Assembly: GCF_000204055.1 (NCBI RefSeq)
Contig: NW_006768810.1
Coordinates: forward strand, 228,632-292,631
From: Melampsora larici-populina 98AG31
Lineage: Eukaryota; Basidiomycota; Pucciniomycetes; Pucciniales; Melampsoraceae
DNA length: 64,000 nt
Direction of reading: 5' to 3'
The notes beneath the pieces were generated by a model. That model worked only from the letters and a program-made list of their open reading frames with translations. It searched no databases and was not told where the DNA came from. This document shows, one piece after another, positions 20,184 through 33,364 of the stretch (within the stretch, counting starts at the first letter, position 1; each line of letters opens with the position of its first letter). The position numbers and the translations under genes are program-made.

Positions 20184-22982
20184 ATGAACATTATCTTTTT
20201 GGTTTGGTTGATTGCAGATTTAGCCAGCTACTCAAGATCCGGACCATTAAGATTCTCATCTTCCAACCAATTTAGATCTCTCTCCATTGCACCGTGCGAT
20301 CGTGATCTTTCAGTCAAGGGCGCCGAGACCAATTACGAGGCCTATCAGGTAAGACAGGTCGTATCGAAAAAAAATAGTTATGGAAAGAAGCTTGAGATAA
20401 AGAATAAAGAATTCAGATTTTGATGTTATTCCTCATACAATCAGTATAAGACGCCCAATGAAACGATGAGTCAAATCCTTCCGGAATCATCACGGGTATG
20501 TGTCTTTTCCCAAATAATCATATTCCAGGCCATCGTCATCCAGAGAGGAAGTGTTGACTGTGATTTACCTTGTATCGGATGTTCTATCAGCTTCCGGACT
20601 CATCTGGACAAGGAATGAAGGAATCGATATTCCAACGCGTAAATAAATATGGCGAACTTCAATCTTCACCCGTGAGTAGATCATAGAATCAAACTGACAT
20701 AGAGAAAACAAATATTCAAAGATTTTGAAAACATGAAGATCGGAAGCAGGTCTTCTAGAGAGAAAGGGACAGAAGAGCTCGGTGATACTAACGATGCCTC
20801 AAGCGAAATATTCATGTGAGTTATCTCAAATACTACAGGATGAGAAAATGCAATCATACTCATCTGGGGAAAAATCATTGGTGACATCTCAGAAATCTAA
20901 GGGGTGAAATAAATGATGTAGATAGGTATCTCGACCGGATGCGACATCCACCATATAGGTTAGTAATTTCAAGCAGCTACCACTTAAATGTTTATGGTAT
21001 TGCATCGTATCAAGACTTCGATTGAGATTTCATAGTGAAGAAGGAAGAGAAAGCTAACATACATCAATTCTTATTTACAGCACAGAAATAAGACAGAACA
21101 AGAAAGTATCCAGTACTAGCAAGACCAGAGTATTGAAGAGAACCTTGCAACCCCGTCGATTAGTTCAGACTAAAAACAAATTGACACAGGATCCTATTCT
21201 GAATAACAAAACTGTTTCGGTAGTGTCTTCTGTCCAAGAGGCTGTGAGGACCATCGAATCTAGCATGAATCGATTTGATGAGATTGCAAAGAATTTCATA
21301 GTAAGTCTTAAGGGCAGAAAATCTATTGTATTCTTTTGCATCTGAATTTGTAATTTGAAATACTCATATCAACTCACGTCCCACAGAATCCAAAAGTATC
21401 TGCAGCGACCTTGAAGAAAGCCGCAGACGAGGGACTTGTGATAGAAACAGGCGAAGGTTTCCCAAGACAGGTAGTAAGTCTTACATGGTTTTGCAGAAAA
21501 TGAAAGGATTGGGTAACAAATTGTTCATTTGACAAAACTTTAGTTGGCTAGTGCGACTAGTAATCCGGAAGCAGCACAAAGGGCGTTGGCCGTGATACGA
21601 GACGAAGTACCAAAGATCATGTAAGCATCTAGCCTTCAAAGTGTATAATCACAGAAAATTGTCAAAGATGGCTGATGATCGTTCCTTCAGTGATTGTTTG
21701 AGGGAAGTTTCAAAATTACCAAAAGACCCTTCGGTCCTTGTAGAAGTCTTCAAAATTGTGATAAATGCAAGGTCGGAAATTTTAACTTGTAGCAATTATA
21801 TCATTAGCTAAAAGATTAAAAAGATTGAGAAACTGATGTAGTTTATTTGAATTATTTGAACATTCGAAAAAACAAACGATGACCACAGAGCTAAGATCGT
21901 CCTTGCAAATAAAAACCTTATAGGTGGAATAGTCGGAGGGGATAAAAAGCTCATCTCTACACGGCTGTTTAGCCCAAGCTTAACTGCCATTGGAAACAAA
22001 TTGAACTTGGAGCAAAGGACAGCCGTAGATCAATCTAAGAAGGAACTCGACGCGAAGACTCGTTCAATTGATACACAAATGTTAATTCTTCAAAACCAGG
22101 CTTCTACTCCAAAAAGATTGAAAGTGGCAGCGACATCAGCATTGGCTTTAGTAAGTAATTCTTTGCACAAACTTCTCTCGGTTTTCAAATTGTTTCGAAT
22201 CTAGGCTAAAGAAGCTATGAATGCTGGTCTAAACCTCATCTTTTATATTTATAGGAAGCAGAACAAATCTTTCACAGGGAAGTTTTGGTGAGTGCAGCCT
22301 CTGATAGCAAGGCAGCTGTCTCAGCATTACTTGAAGTAGCAGAAAATGGGCCCAAAGTAATGTGAGAATGACTATTCCTTTGAAAGTGTGAGACTTGCAA
22401 AAAGACTTATCAAAGCCTTTATCATTACAGTTCTGGGTTGATCAATATCATTAGGAATAGTGATGATGAAACAAAAGTCAAGACAAGTCTTCAGTCAATC
22501 ATTGAAGGCCATACCAAAGTTGTAGCAGGTTAGTTCAATTTGATACTCTGGGTCAAATTTCTGATTTAAGGAATCAAAGATTGTTGATTTTTATTTATTC
22601 CCTCTGCGATATATAAATAGCTACTTTGAAGCTAATCCAGTTAACATCAAATAGCAGTACAAATCTAGTAGCCACTGAAAAAGAATTCAAGAAGGCGAAT
22701 GTCACATTAGACAAGACTCCATTGTTAGACTCAAAGACCCATGACAATCATGTGGAAGTTGTGAATCAAGATGATAAGACAAATCAGAAAGAATCCAAAC
22801 CAGTTACTGCACAGAATCATCAACATTCAATACCAATTCAGGATAACAATCTTTCTCAACCTGCAAATGCTACATCAAAAGATCTTGTTCACCTTTTGGA
22901 TTCTGAATTAACAGAACTCATTAGCAATGGCACATCTACAAAAGCACATTCTTCAGTGCTTACAATACCAAAATCAGCTTAA
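20184..22982 (+). CDS. Putative secreted helical protein, 12 exons, 546 aa
   Basis: Exons: 20184-20348, 20445-20495, 20591-20671, 20763-20815, 21081-21300, 21387-21470, 21544-21620, 21691-21771, 21889-22150, 22255-22361, 22431-22528, 22621-22982, all joined in frame with GT-AG introns. The start was chosen because MNIIFLVWLIADLASYS is a typical signal peptide. The middle (about residues 130-430) is rich in predicted helices with Ala/Leu/Lys heptad-like stretches (for example EIAKNF, LKKAADEGL, ALLEVAENG). The C-terminus is Asn/Gln/His-rich and disordered. Few Cys and no catalytic motif. I do not recognise the family; a lineage-specific secreted protein or effector candidate is an inference. 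Exon 4 boundaries are the least certain. Confidence 0.65.
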
Positions 22983-24963
22983 GATGGCAAGACAGTTCCT
23001 AAAAGACAACACTTGTTTGTGGTAAGACATCTTTTGGTCTTTCTAGCTCTCTAACATCAGTGGGGTTCTAAAGAAGATGAAGAATTTGATTGAGAACTGT
23101 TGTTGAGTGGTATTTTCTATTTATTTATCTGTATTAGTGAATTCAATGCTGTGTCAATATATTTAAGTAAAATGTAAAACAAAGAATGCTTGATTCCAAA
23201 ATCTGATAAATGATAAAATCCATGTTTGATCCTTGATTGTGTTTCAATTCTTTCATTGGCAAATAGACAATGCATTATTTTTAAAACCATCCTACATAAA
23301 ATGCATGTTGGAGGTATAATGATGTATACTAGCATTTCATGAATAACATATCCAGAGGGTGGAATACCTTTGCCACAAGGTGAAGTGGAAAAAAATGGAG
23401 CTCACCCATTAAACAATCATGATCCTTTTAAAGCAGGGTAGCACATGAGGACATGCTTAGTTAAGCTTTTAAATCTCCCTCCACTCAATTTTCAACATTT
23501 TCCGTGAGCTTGTAAGCTTTTCTTGTAAAACTACATTCTTGAAAAGTTGATCCAACACAATCAGCCACTATATGGGACCCAAAGATGCCACCTTGAAAGA
23601 CAGCTGTGGTGAATCCACCATCATTGAGCTTGATGTGGATAATGAAGAATATCTGCCTGGATGGGCTTAAACTCTGCTGTTTCAAAATTTGCCCAATGGT
23701 GTTCAGGAAAGGATCTATTGCCATTCCACAATGACTCTCAGCACAGCAAAAAGAAAGGTTAGATCATACAATGATAGCAATTTTGAAGAAATCTCCACAC
23801 AAGCTCAAGGTAACAGATCAGCTTTCATGATCCTTGCTTGAGATCAAAGTGCTACCCCAAGATCTTTTGTTTTGTTAGCTTGCAAGAAAAAAGTGAACAC
23901 TTTCAGTTCTTACAAAGTCACACTGACCTAAATCTTGTACAGTCCCCTCAAAGTGATTTACATGATCATTCAAGTTCTGCAGCAGCGGGCCCAGGGTTTG
24001 TTGACTTCCAAGCCCAATGATTATGACTCCTGGTTGTGGGGATGTGTACACACAACTCAGAATTAATCCACTGGAAGCTTTGAATCCAAAAGCTCCCTGT
24101 GCTGTGAAGGAAGAGTTACAAAATAGATCCTTCCATCAAAATCTTTGGGGTGAATTGCAAAGGGCTTGCTTTGACGACTACAAGGGATACACACTTGTGA
24201 TAAGTTAGACTGCAGGCTATTGCAATCTGTTGCAATGGTTTCATGGAATTGCACCAGCAAGAAGAACATAAATTGGACAGAGTGGCAGATGTATCAATTA
24301 ATCAGAAGCCCCCACTTCAAAGGATCAGAATAATGAAGTATGTATTTTTTTACTTTCTCTGTTTTTCAACAGTCTAAATTTTCAGGAAAGCAGATATCAA
24401 GGACATCATAATAAAGATTGATCAGAATGACATAAATGTATGAAAATCATTCAACTTATGATCTTCACAATGAAAAAGTTCATCTCTATTACTTCCTCAA
24501 TTTACTTTGAATAAATTTCAAATCCAACCATTGTTTTCAAAACCATGCCATCTATCAGACAAATGTAAGAATACAAATCAAGAAGATAACCCTGCCAAAC
24601 TCAATATTGATCAAAAGACCAAAAACCCAATACTGTGATGATATTGGATACTATCCAACATGTATATAGCCATTGCTAGTATTGATGATCTTTACAAGCC
24701 TAAAAAGACAATATCAACAAACAAGATTGGAATGAAAAGATGTATAAATCAATCCAACAGAGTTTGTATACAGTAAAAAAATCAAACTAATCCACAACAA
24801 TTGATAGTGATGTGGTTTTACACTGATGGTGAGAAAAAGTATCACAAAAAGGTAATATAAATGAATGGGGTCAGACAAATGGTAGATGACAAATAAACAA
24901 AATCAGACGAACTTACTTCTATTCACTACTGTTACTACGTCACATAAATTTTCCTCTGGGATC
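22983..24963. other. Intergenic, no gene recognised
   Basis: A short minus ORF (23485-23724) and a short plus ORF (23838-24020) have coding-like composition but no motif and no supported splice structure; they could be decayed gene fragments. The rest is AT-rich and featureless, running into the 3' side of the epimerase gene. Confidence 0.3.
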
Positions 24964-27147
24964 TCACACAGTGGTGAAATGGTATATCGAATTCCATTCA
25001 TACGGTCTCTCTGGTCCATATATCTGATCAATTCCCCATTGAGGATTATTGATGCCATCGATAAGAGATTCTAAACCAATCGAAAAAAATGAGAATAAGC
25101 AGCCGGGTTTACCAATCGAACAAAAGCGAATAAATCTTACGTTGCTCGATTACCACACATGAATGATTTTCGTAGATTGTGTCAGGTCCGTGATGTGATA
25201 GTTTACGTGGTATTGATTTGATTGAACTATCAATAGGTTGGATTCCATTACAAGTATAAATCTGAACACTCGTTTGATCAGTGGTGACGCTCATTCTTAA
25301 ATGATTAAATAAAGAAATAAACTACAAGTCAACGAATTATGATTGGATTAAAGTAGGAGAATTTGAATAACCCTTACTTAATTCCTGATTCTTCACTCCA
25401 CATTTCCATCACGGCATCTTTATTGGATCTGTGAGGATGATAAACCAGAGCATTATCCTGAATGAACAAAAATTGAATAAATAAAGAGCTTTTAGGTCAA
25501 CCCGCAGATACAATGAGGTAAAAGAATTTCAAGGAAAGAAACAAACTCGCATAACCTATACAATCAGTTCCACAAAGCCCTCTAGTCTGATCAAGAAGTG
25601 ATCCAATCTTTCTATATTTATTAAAATCTAATGTGGTCTTAGCTACACTAGCTATTTCTCCTGTAGGAATTAGATCTCCATCTGTGACGATGTAAGATGG
25701 TGCATTCATTTGGATAAAATGATCTGATGCTGAGCTATTTGCAGCATACGCATCAAGATTCCTGTAATCATGAAAGATTGATAAGTTTTTAATCGAGTGG
25801 GTGAAAAGATTGATTTAGGTTCAACTTACCAATATACATGTGATGATAACATAATAGGTGTAGGCCCATCCGCTAAACCAGTCATCCTCGTCCGCCACTT
25901 TGCGCCTGGCAAAAGTTCATATTCGATCTGATTGGTTCCATAGTAACATAATCAGATTATTGGACTTTGCTTCAAAATGAAGGTTAATTTGGTGACTCAC
26001 TGTACCCACAACCTGATTTGGGAAACCTTGTTCGCCATTAGGGTCGACGATTGTAAATGTAATTTGACTCAAACTTTTGTTTTGTACATCAAAAGGTCTA
26101 AAGAAAATTTGCGATAGATGATGCATGAGATCACAAAGACCATTCTGAAATTGGATGAATTTTTGAGACAAAGATAAAAGCCAACCGACGATCCCAACCC
26201 GGTTTACCACCATGTAAAGTATTCTGACCTAAAAGTAGACAAGAGTCATTAGATAGAGGTAAGGAAAAGGAATTCAAAATAAACTTACCATCGTGCTCAT
26301 TTGGTGTGACTTTGTAAGTACGTTTATCTCGGCCTGACAAGGTGAAGGTACCTAATTCATATCAAAATAGCTTTTCAGATGCTTTTCCAACTATGTTGAT
26401 ATCATACTCAGAGTAAAGATTGCTTGCTGACTGTTTTTGATCCTGTTAGCGTATCGACCTACTATTGAACCAAATCTTGGATATGCCGGATCGTGGAGAT
26501 ACTGTGAAATGTTGTCGTAACCCAGCACAATATCCCGAAAGGAGCTGGTGTATAGATAAGTCAGCAAAGCTCTTTCAAATTGCTCGCACCATGAGAGGTT
26601 CGTGAAACGAACCAGCTAGGTATAGAAATAATTGGAAAACGAACCCGCTTCGATCTTTAACCATCAGGGTTTGAATTGAAGCGCCAAGACCAATGAAACT
26701 CGCGTGAATAGAACCATCTGAAGCAGATAAATGATGTATATCAAGTGGATCTGATTGATTTCCTAATGTAATTGATTGATATTTATATAAATCAGGTGCA
26801 ACACTTGTACTTAATCCAGACCAAGGTACAGTCATTAAACAAATCATCACTGTAATGCAAAGTAGAACTAATGCAATCATTCTAAAGCTTCTCAATGATA
26901 ATTTACATTTACAAATTCGATTGAAACTTGAACGTGAGGTATGATATGGAAATGAAGGTGATCGAAGGTAGGAAGGACTTGAATTGGTAGGTAAAAGTGG
27001 TGAATTCGGTTGAGGTGGAAATAATGATAGATTCTCATCACCTAAATTGCTGAGGCTATCGTCGGTTGAGTATTCGTCAGCAGTTTGCGTGCTGAGACGT
27101 TCAAGTTGAAGCCTTGGATTTAGATTGACGGGACTTTTGAGTACCAT
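24964..27147 (-). CDS. Aldose 1-epimerase (galactose mutarotase) with N-terminal membrane anchor, 489 aa
   Basis: Interconverts alpha and beta anomers of aldohexoses. Exons on the minus strand: 27147-26645, 26544-26432, 26351-26289, 26228-26186, 26097-26001, 25927-25830, 25761-25551, 25457-25378, 25295-25141, 25070-24964. GalM marks: NTLHGGKPGWDRR (first catalytic His), DPNGEQGFPNQV, SSHVYWNLDAYA (second catalytic His) and CVVIEQ (catalytic Glu). Residues about 1-85 form a cytosolic Ser/Pro-rich tail. A 20-residue hydrophobic span (MIALVLLCITVMICLMTV) then predicts a type II membrane protein with the enzyme outside or in the lumen. Intron 7 must use a GC donor (TAT|GCGAGT) to keep frame; intron 1 starts GTTCGT. 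Confidence 0.88.
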
Positions 27148-29311
27148 GACTGGATGATGATTCGGTGATTTCGATGATTGAAGAACGTTGAAGTAAGATT
27201 GCTTGAGAGGTTGCGAAGAGGGAGAAGGTTAAAGACAAGAAAGGTTTTGAAGCCCAGCAGCAATCTGACTTCCATGCAACTTGAAACCATCGGGAGACAA
27301 CTGTATGCGGTGTCACCATGACGGTTGACCTCGGTAACCGGTTGACCATCTGACTAAACCTAAGATTAAGTCATGGGCTAAGTCATACAACACACTGTGA
27401 CTGTTACCCCCACTTCGATTGCAATTTCAATCCATCAAATCAGCATTGCTATCATTCATCCCAACAAACCTATCTACGATCATTCTGACGAGATATCACA
27501 CATTTACTTGAGGCTCATGCTCCAAAGCATCCAATATTTTGAATGCCTCAAAAGTGATGGGACTCGGGAGTTGATAGCCCGCATGGGGAACTGTCCTTGG
27601 GGTTTCTGATGAGGTACATCAAAGGTAAGAAAAGTATTAACTGCATATGGATGTGACCAACATAATAAAGAAGTCTACTTTATCATTTTGAAGTTGGGAA
27701 TCATAAATTCATGAAACTTATGATTTCTCTGTGAATTAACTCCTTAGCATGATTGGTGTATATCCCAATTTCTGTCTGAGTCTGACCACTCATTGCTTTC
27801 TCTATGGCATGTCTGCCCACACATGCATATTTCCAAATTCTGAGGCTCCACCAATAAGTATGCCATGGAAAATCCCTCAAATTTCCCCTTGTTCAACACA
27901 AGTCGCCCGTGTAGTCAGCAACCTGTTATCGTTCTCGGAGTAGGCAATTGATGGAATTAGTAATTTCCTCTTTTTGGATAATTTTATAAAGCCGTTGATT
28001 ACGCCATGTATTCTTTAGACATTCAAATCCCACCGGTGATATTATTCCAATGATCAATTTGTTCATTTTTCATTCACACAAAATCACGCTCAACTAGTGT
28101 CTTGGTTAAAAGAGCTCTTGCCCAATTGTGAACATATAACACGATACAGATACATAACCCGCCTTGGAAATCATACTTTATATATACGTTCCTCATCGCC
28201 CATTTATGAGCGTAAGGTTAACGATGGGCAAGGCCTGAATGACTAAACTAATCCAAAACAAAGCTATCGAACTGTCATACATAAACATCTGATGCTGGAC
28301 ATGAATAAAAACTACACGGTGTTACCTTTTGAACAAGAATCTTTATGCACTGATCAACCTCAACATTCTTTTTGATTTCTACAGAACTAAAATTCGGACC
28401 GGTCTCACCAGGCATGGAGGATGTGTGCATAAACAGAGGACACTCGTATTTTTGCGTCTTTACGCCATTTCCCTCATGTAGAGAAACCTTGATACCTAAT
28501 CAACTGAGCGGAAAACCAATGATATAAATAACTGCAACACCTAAATTCGAGTGGTTCAGGTTGAGCGTGCTGATATGACTGACTACCATTTGAAGCTGAT
28601 TAAGAACCGAATACTTCAGAATGCTCATGGCCTCCGACGCGAATTCAGAATTCAGAATCAAATGTAGATCGGATTCCCTTTCTTGAACTTATCCCTCTTC
28701 GCATTAATATTTATTGCAAGACTATGTTGAGCAGTGTTAAAATTCTAGTGTTTTGTAGTAATGGCTTTCGTTTTGATGTCAGCCAACTCGTAACAAATAT
28801 GAATTGAAGAGGGCCAAATTTCTCTACCGATGTAGGTCTATTCACAGTAAATTTCACAGTCGCCACCTCATCATCAAAACTTTTCCTTCTATCATAATAT
28901 ATGTATCACCACTTGCCTTGAACTCGGCTTAAAACTCTGGTCTATCATAACTTGGCAAGAACTGAAGATCAGTTTCCGCATGGCAAATTTAATCAAACTA
29001 CTTTCCGTCAAAGTGACTACTAGTACAAACCTTGAGAATTTTTCGAATTAAAGGGTTATATTTATTATGGGCGTTAAATTCTAAATGATATAAAACACCT
29101 TCCTAACCAATTCTACCACAACTCTTCATCTCGTCCTAATTTTTAAACTGACTATAAATATCAAACTTATCTTCTAATAGTAATATTACAAGACATATTC
29201 ATTGTATAATTTGTATAAACTATTTTCTTCTTGAAACTCTTTCTTATTCAAACCTCATCCTTTAACCGATCTTTCAAAACAAAAAACAAAATTCATAATT
29301 TTTTTAAAATC
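27148..29311. other. Intergenic, nothing recognised
   Basis: AT-rich, low-complexity in places, with short unsupported ORFs only. The first part is the promoter side of the epimerase gene and the last 200 bp are a pyrimidine-rich leader before the repeat-protein gene. Confidence 0.35.
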
Positions 29312-29964
29312 ATGTTAGGTTTTAAAAATTTAATTTTTTTATCAATTCTTTTGGTTTTGGTTTGTAATGGATCACCTTTAATGAAATTAGTGAATTTAAA
29401 CAAAAGAAATGGATCTGCATTAACTTATCTACAATCTGCTTCAGTACGTCTTTTTTTCCTTTTCTTTCCATTCCCTTTAAAAGTGAGTAAATTTTTTCAT
29501 ACATAGTTCAATTAATTATCTTATTTTTTTTATCTTTCTTAATAAATTTTATCCAGACACATGAACGTCCAACAACCCATCAAAAACGACAAATTGTGAA
29601 TACAGGTGTAAGACCAACCATCATTCAAAACGGAGTTCCAATCCAAACCGGAGCATATCCAATCCAAACCAATGGATACCCAATCCAAACCAATGGATAT
29701 CCAATCCAAACCAATGGATACCCAATCCAAACCAATGGATATCCAATCCAAAACTCTCCAATCATCACCAACACTCCGATCATCACCAACACTCCAATCA
29801 TCACCACCACTCCAATCCTAAGTAACAATCCAAACCTAAATAATCAACCACAATTAGGAGGAATTTCAACAAACGGAGCAGGTGTTATACAAGTTCCACC
29901 ATTTTCAAATGGAGGACGTGGTCGAAATGGAGTTGGTGGGAATGGTAGACCAACTGGTTTCTAA
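29312..29964 (+). CDS. Small secreted repeat protein with dibasic (Kex2-like) sites, 179 aa
   Basis: Exons 29312-29443 and 29557-29964, GT-AG intron of 113 bp. Signal peptide MLGFKNLIFLSILLVLVCNG. Two Lys-Arg sites follow, in NLNKR and HQKR, as used by Kex2 proteases. The mature part has four copies of YPIQTNG plus a flanking variant on each side, then a run of (T)PIITN/TPILSN repeats, and a Gly/Arg/Asn-rich end. It has no Cys. The layout resembles Kex2-processed repeat proteins of fungi, or a structural surface protein; the function is not known. The start at 29312 is the only ATG that opens a signal peptide. Confidence 0.7.
29656..29760 (+). repeat. 21-bp coding tandem repeat
   Basis: About five copies of a 21-base unit encoding YPIQTNG, differing only at a few third positions (tatcc/taccc). 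In-frame, so copy number could change without breaking the gene. Confidence 0.85.
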
Positions 29965-31615
29965 AAGTAACATATAATCCTCAAGACCAAAAACAAAAAA
30001 ACTTTTACGTCTGGTTATAAAATCTTGTATCCTTTAATCTCATCTTTTTATCTTATATAGGGATTTTAGTTTTTAAGTTATTTCATGTAGAACAAAGGAC
30101 TTTGTAAATATTTAAAGAAAGGGTTTGTATTTAAAGAAAAACTTGATCAATTTTGTTCTTTCAAAAAGAGGGTATTTAAACTAGGCCTTGTATATATCAT
30201 ATCATACTTCACTAAAGATCAAAATTAAAAGTAAAGAAATATCTTTACTATGAAACTATTTTGTTTGGTTCAAGCTCTCTATATTTTTTCATGTTTTTTT
30301 TTTCCTATTGCCTAATTTGAGAATTCGTTTTTTTTTTTTTGAAAAATTCAATAAATCATTTCAAGATAAACTGAAACAGAAAAGATAAGTAGGTCAAATG
30401 ATTCAAGAAATCAAAATTTTCAAGAAAACACCCATTTATTTTCAAGAAATAATATTAAAACATTCAAAATATCTACAAACCACCCAGAGAATAGGTAAGG
30501 TGCTTGTTGGTGATCTGCTAAGCCTAAACTCACAATGTGAAGGTTTAGCCAGAATCGGGGCGTGGAGCCCTATGTATTTGCATAGTAGAAAAAACAGCTA
30601 TCGGAATAGGTTTAAATAAATGTGCAAATGACTCAAAGGCATAAAAAGCTATAAAAAGAGGACCGCATGGGCCTGCCGAACAAGTATTGAAGTAATCCAG
30701 GAAGAGGTGGGTGGGAAAAAAGTTTTTAATATTCTAATCACTAAGACGAATATAAAGAACCACGGATAATGTGAGAATACTTCTTTAGGAATGAATTTTC
30801 TAAAAAAACCCTTTGAGAAAGAATAAGAGTGGGAAGAACCGGAGTTCAAAAGCATCCACAGTCTTATATGATTAGCAAGAGGGTAAAGAGCCTCCTCATG
30901 TCATGGTAAAGAGAGTCTTTAACATTTCAGAGGGGTAAAGAGCACAGCAGTGCGATCAATTGTGACATGAATGGCTTACTCATCTTTCGTCGTGGCTACG
31001 TCACTATTGGCACCTGTCACCTATTCTGGTATCTAGAAGCAAGCTCCTGTTGCCCAATAAATCAGAAATCTTCAAACCTGATAATGTCGCCGAATGCCAT
31101 GATAAGTTTCACAAAAGGTCTATTGGTCAAACCACTACTCTCACCAAACATACACCTTTTTAAGTCCTAGCTTCTGACCTCATCACATGAAAATATCATA
31201 ATAAATATCAACTCAACACTCATTCCCCTAAAGACCTGTTTATTTCGACAAACTTCTCTCATTCTAATGATCATTTCAATCAAACCTTTCAAGTTCTAGA
31301 AAAAATAATTGCTTAAATAGTCAAGAACACAAAAAAAATCAAAAAGTTACAATATAAAATCACAAGAAATCAAAAGAAAAAAGAATAAATGCTACACGAA
31401 GGTTTCTATATAAGTAATAAAAAAGAAGAAAAAAGAAGAAGAAAAAAGAAATATGATTAAGTTTAGGTAAAAGTAAAGAAAAAACGAAACCCTAAACCAA
31501 TTAACGAATCCAATAAAGCTTTGTATAACCCCAATTCAACTATTTATAAAAACGTTTTGCCTTTCTTGGATTTTCAAATGTAAGTCATCATAAAAAATAA
31601 ACCCAGAGAAAGATC
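29965..31615. other. Intergenic, nothing recognised
   Basis: A/T homopolymers (30295-30345), 3' UTR-like sequence of the repeat gene, short unsupported ORFs, and an A/G-rich stretch (31380-31460) before the 3' end of the next gene. Confidence 0.35.
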
Positions 31616-33364
31616 TTATAAACTATGTGGTTGATGAGCGAATTGAATCTTAAGTAAATCAAGTGGAGAAGTTCCAACCGAATGATCATGATGTTTCAAA
31701 TTCCCACCAGCTGTACCACCACCACCACCACCACCACCACTTTCATTAGGGTTCACAAACTCATCATGATCTTCACCTGAAAGAGATCCGATTTGAGAAT
31801 GAAGAGGGATCGAACCATAGTGATCATCATTTTGATAATGAAGTTGTTGTTGGGTAAACGAATTGATTTCGAATTCATCAAGTTGTTGATGATGAAGATC
31901 ATGACGATGGTTAGATCCAGATGGATGTGAATCAGATTGAAATGATCGATCGGTTTGGTATGGTGCATTCATAAACGTTTCAGTGGGTTTAGATAAAGGA
32001 GTAGGTAAGGTTAATTGGTATCTAGGTTTAGTCAGGTGTGGTAATCCAACCGAATTGCTTATCCTACTATTCGATCTTGATTGTTGTGATGCATATGTAC
32101 CGATTCGACTGTTCGATCTCGATTGTGGTCCAGCATATAGACTTGTCCTACTATTCGATCTGGGTGGTTGTTGTGCAGGATACGTACTGATCCGATGATC
32201 CATCATAGATGGTCCGAAATCAGTCGATCCATTTCTCGAGACACTGTGTTGATGACTAAGAATCGATTGACGTCTGGTAGCTTGTTTTAGCGTATTGGTA
32301 GATAAAGTAGAATGATCTTTAGTTAAAAGTAATGGATTCATGGGTAAAGGTGATATTCTTCCATTCGAATGAGACGGTGGTCCAAGTAAGATTTGTCGAC
32401 TATCATCTGATCCACTCTCTAAACCGATCATCAACTCTTGATTTGTGTTAAGATTAGTAGGTGACGTCTTTTGACTTTCATCATGATGAGCAAATGGTAA
32501 CAAAGAAGACGACATTGATCTATTCTCATCCTGATGATCACCTTGAACAGCTTGATTTAAAGATTTGATTCCAATAGAATACGAACCTAAATCTGAGATT
32601 TGTTCTTCTACATGATGATATTGGTTTCCAGAATGAGGATAATAAATCGAATGTCTAGCTAAACTGGCTTTTGAATGATATTGATGTTGTGATCCAATTT
32701 GATGATGACTGATGATTTGAGAAACCGATGAATGATCGTATCCATCATGATGACTTCCTTCAATCGGATTCTTCGTACTCTTCTTGTTGGGTGGTTTAGT
32801 TGATCGATGGTTTTGAAATTTATAAAACAGTCTTCTATAGATCCTATAAACTATAAACAATCCAATCACACTTCCTACAATCGCAATAATCACCACTGCT
32901 ACTACTGGTAATGCGTTCTTATCATTTGTGGTAGTATTTGAAAGTGATGAAGATGATGAAGCTAATGGTTCGACTGGAATGGTTTGAGGTGAAGAAACGA
33001 CCGAAGATTGGGTGATGATTTCGTTATTGGATGAAGAGACTAGTCGCTTTTTGAATATTTTAAAACAATCAAGGAGATCACATTAGCGATTTGAAGATCA
33101 CATTAGCGATTTGAACAGAATGATGTTAAATGAATGACTTACATCTTGATTTTGATTTTGATTTTGATTTGAAGGTGAAGGTGAAGGTGAAGGTGTGATA
33201 GTGGAAGGTAAGACAGGATTGGTAGTTGGAGTAGTATTATTGATAGCTTTATTAGTGATAGGAGTAGTGATAGGAGTAGTGGTAGTAGTAGTGGGTGGTG
33301 ATATCGATTGAGTGTTATTAACTTTAACTGGTGCCACTGCTGAGCCTGTAGCATGTGAAGTCAT
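31616..33364 (-). CDS. Mucin-like single-pass membrane protein, 550 aa
   Basis: Two exons, 33364-33143 and 33046-31616, joined in phase 0. The N-terminal 130 residues are Thr/Ser/Pro-rich (TTTTTTPITTPITN, SPSPSPS) and likely O-glycosylated. They are followed by a transmembrane span (VVAVVIIAIVGSVIGLFIVY) and a basic juxtamembrane stretch (RRLFYKF). A long His/Ser/Gln-rich cytoplasmic tail follows with repeated RSNSR/SRTSLY units around 32190-32050, and a poly-Gly run encoded by a CCA repeat at 31709-31738. No N-terminal signal peptide is visible. This layout resembles fungal cell-wall stress sensors or WSC/Mid2-type proteins, but without a recognisable sensor domain; family unknown. Confidence 0.6.

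Noticed and set aside
29656..29760. CRISPR-like direct repeats
   Set aside because: Repeats are contiguous, in frame and coding, without unique spacers, in a eukaryotic gene.
29539..29828. Minus-strand ORFs with DWISIG/YPLVWIG repeats
   Set aside because: They are antisense shadows of the 21-bp coding repeat of the secreted protein, which has the signal peptide and splice sites.
33075..33120. 20-bp tandem duplication (gatcacattagcgatttgaa) as a regulatory array
   Set aside because: Only two copies, inside the intron of the mucin-like gene; most simply a slippage duplication.
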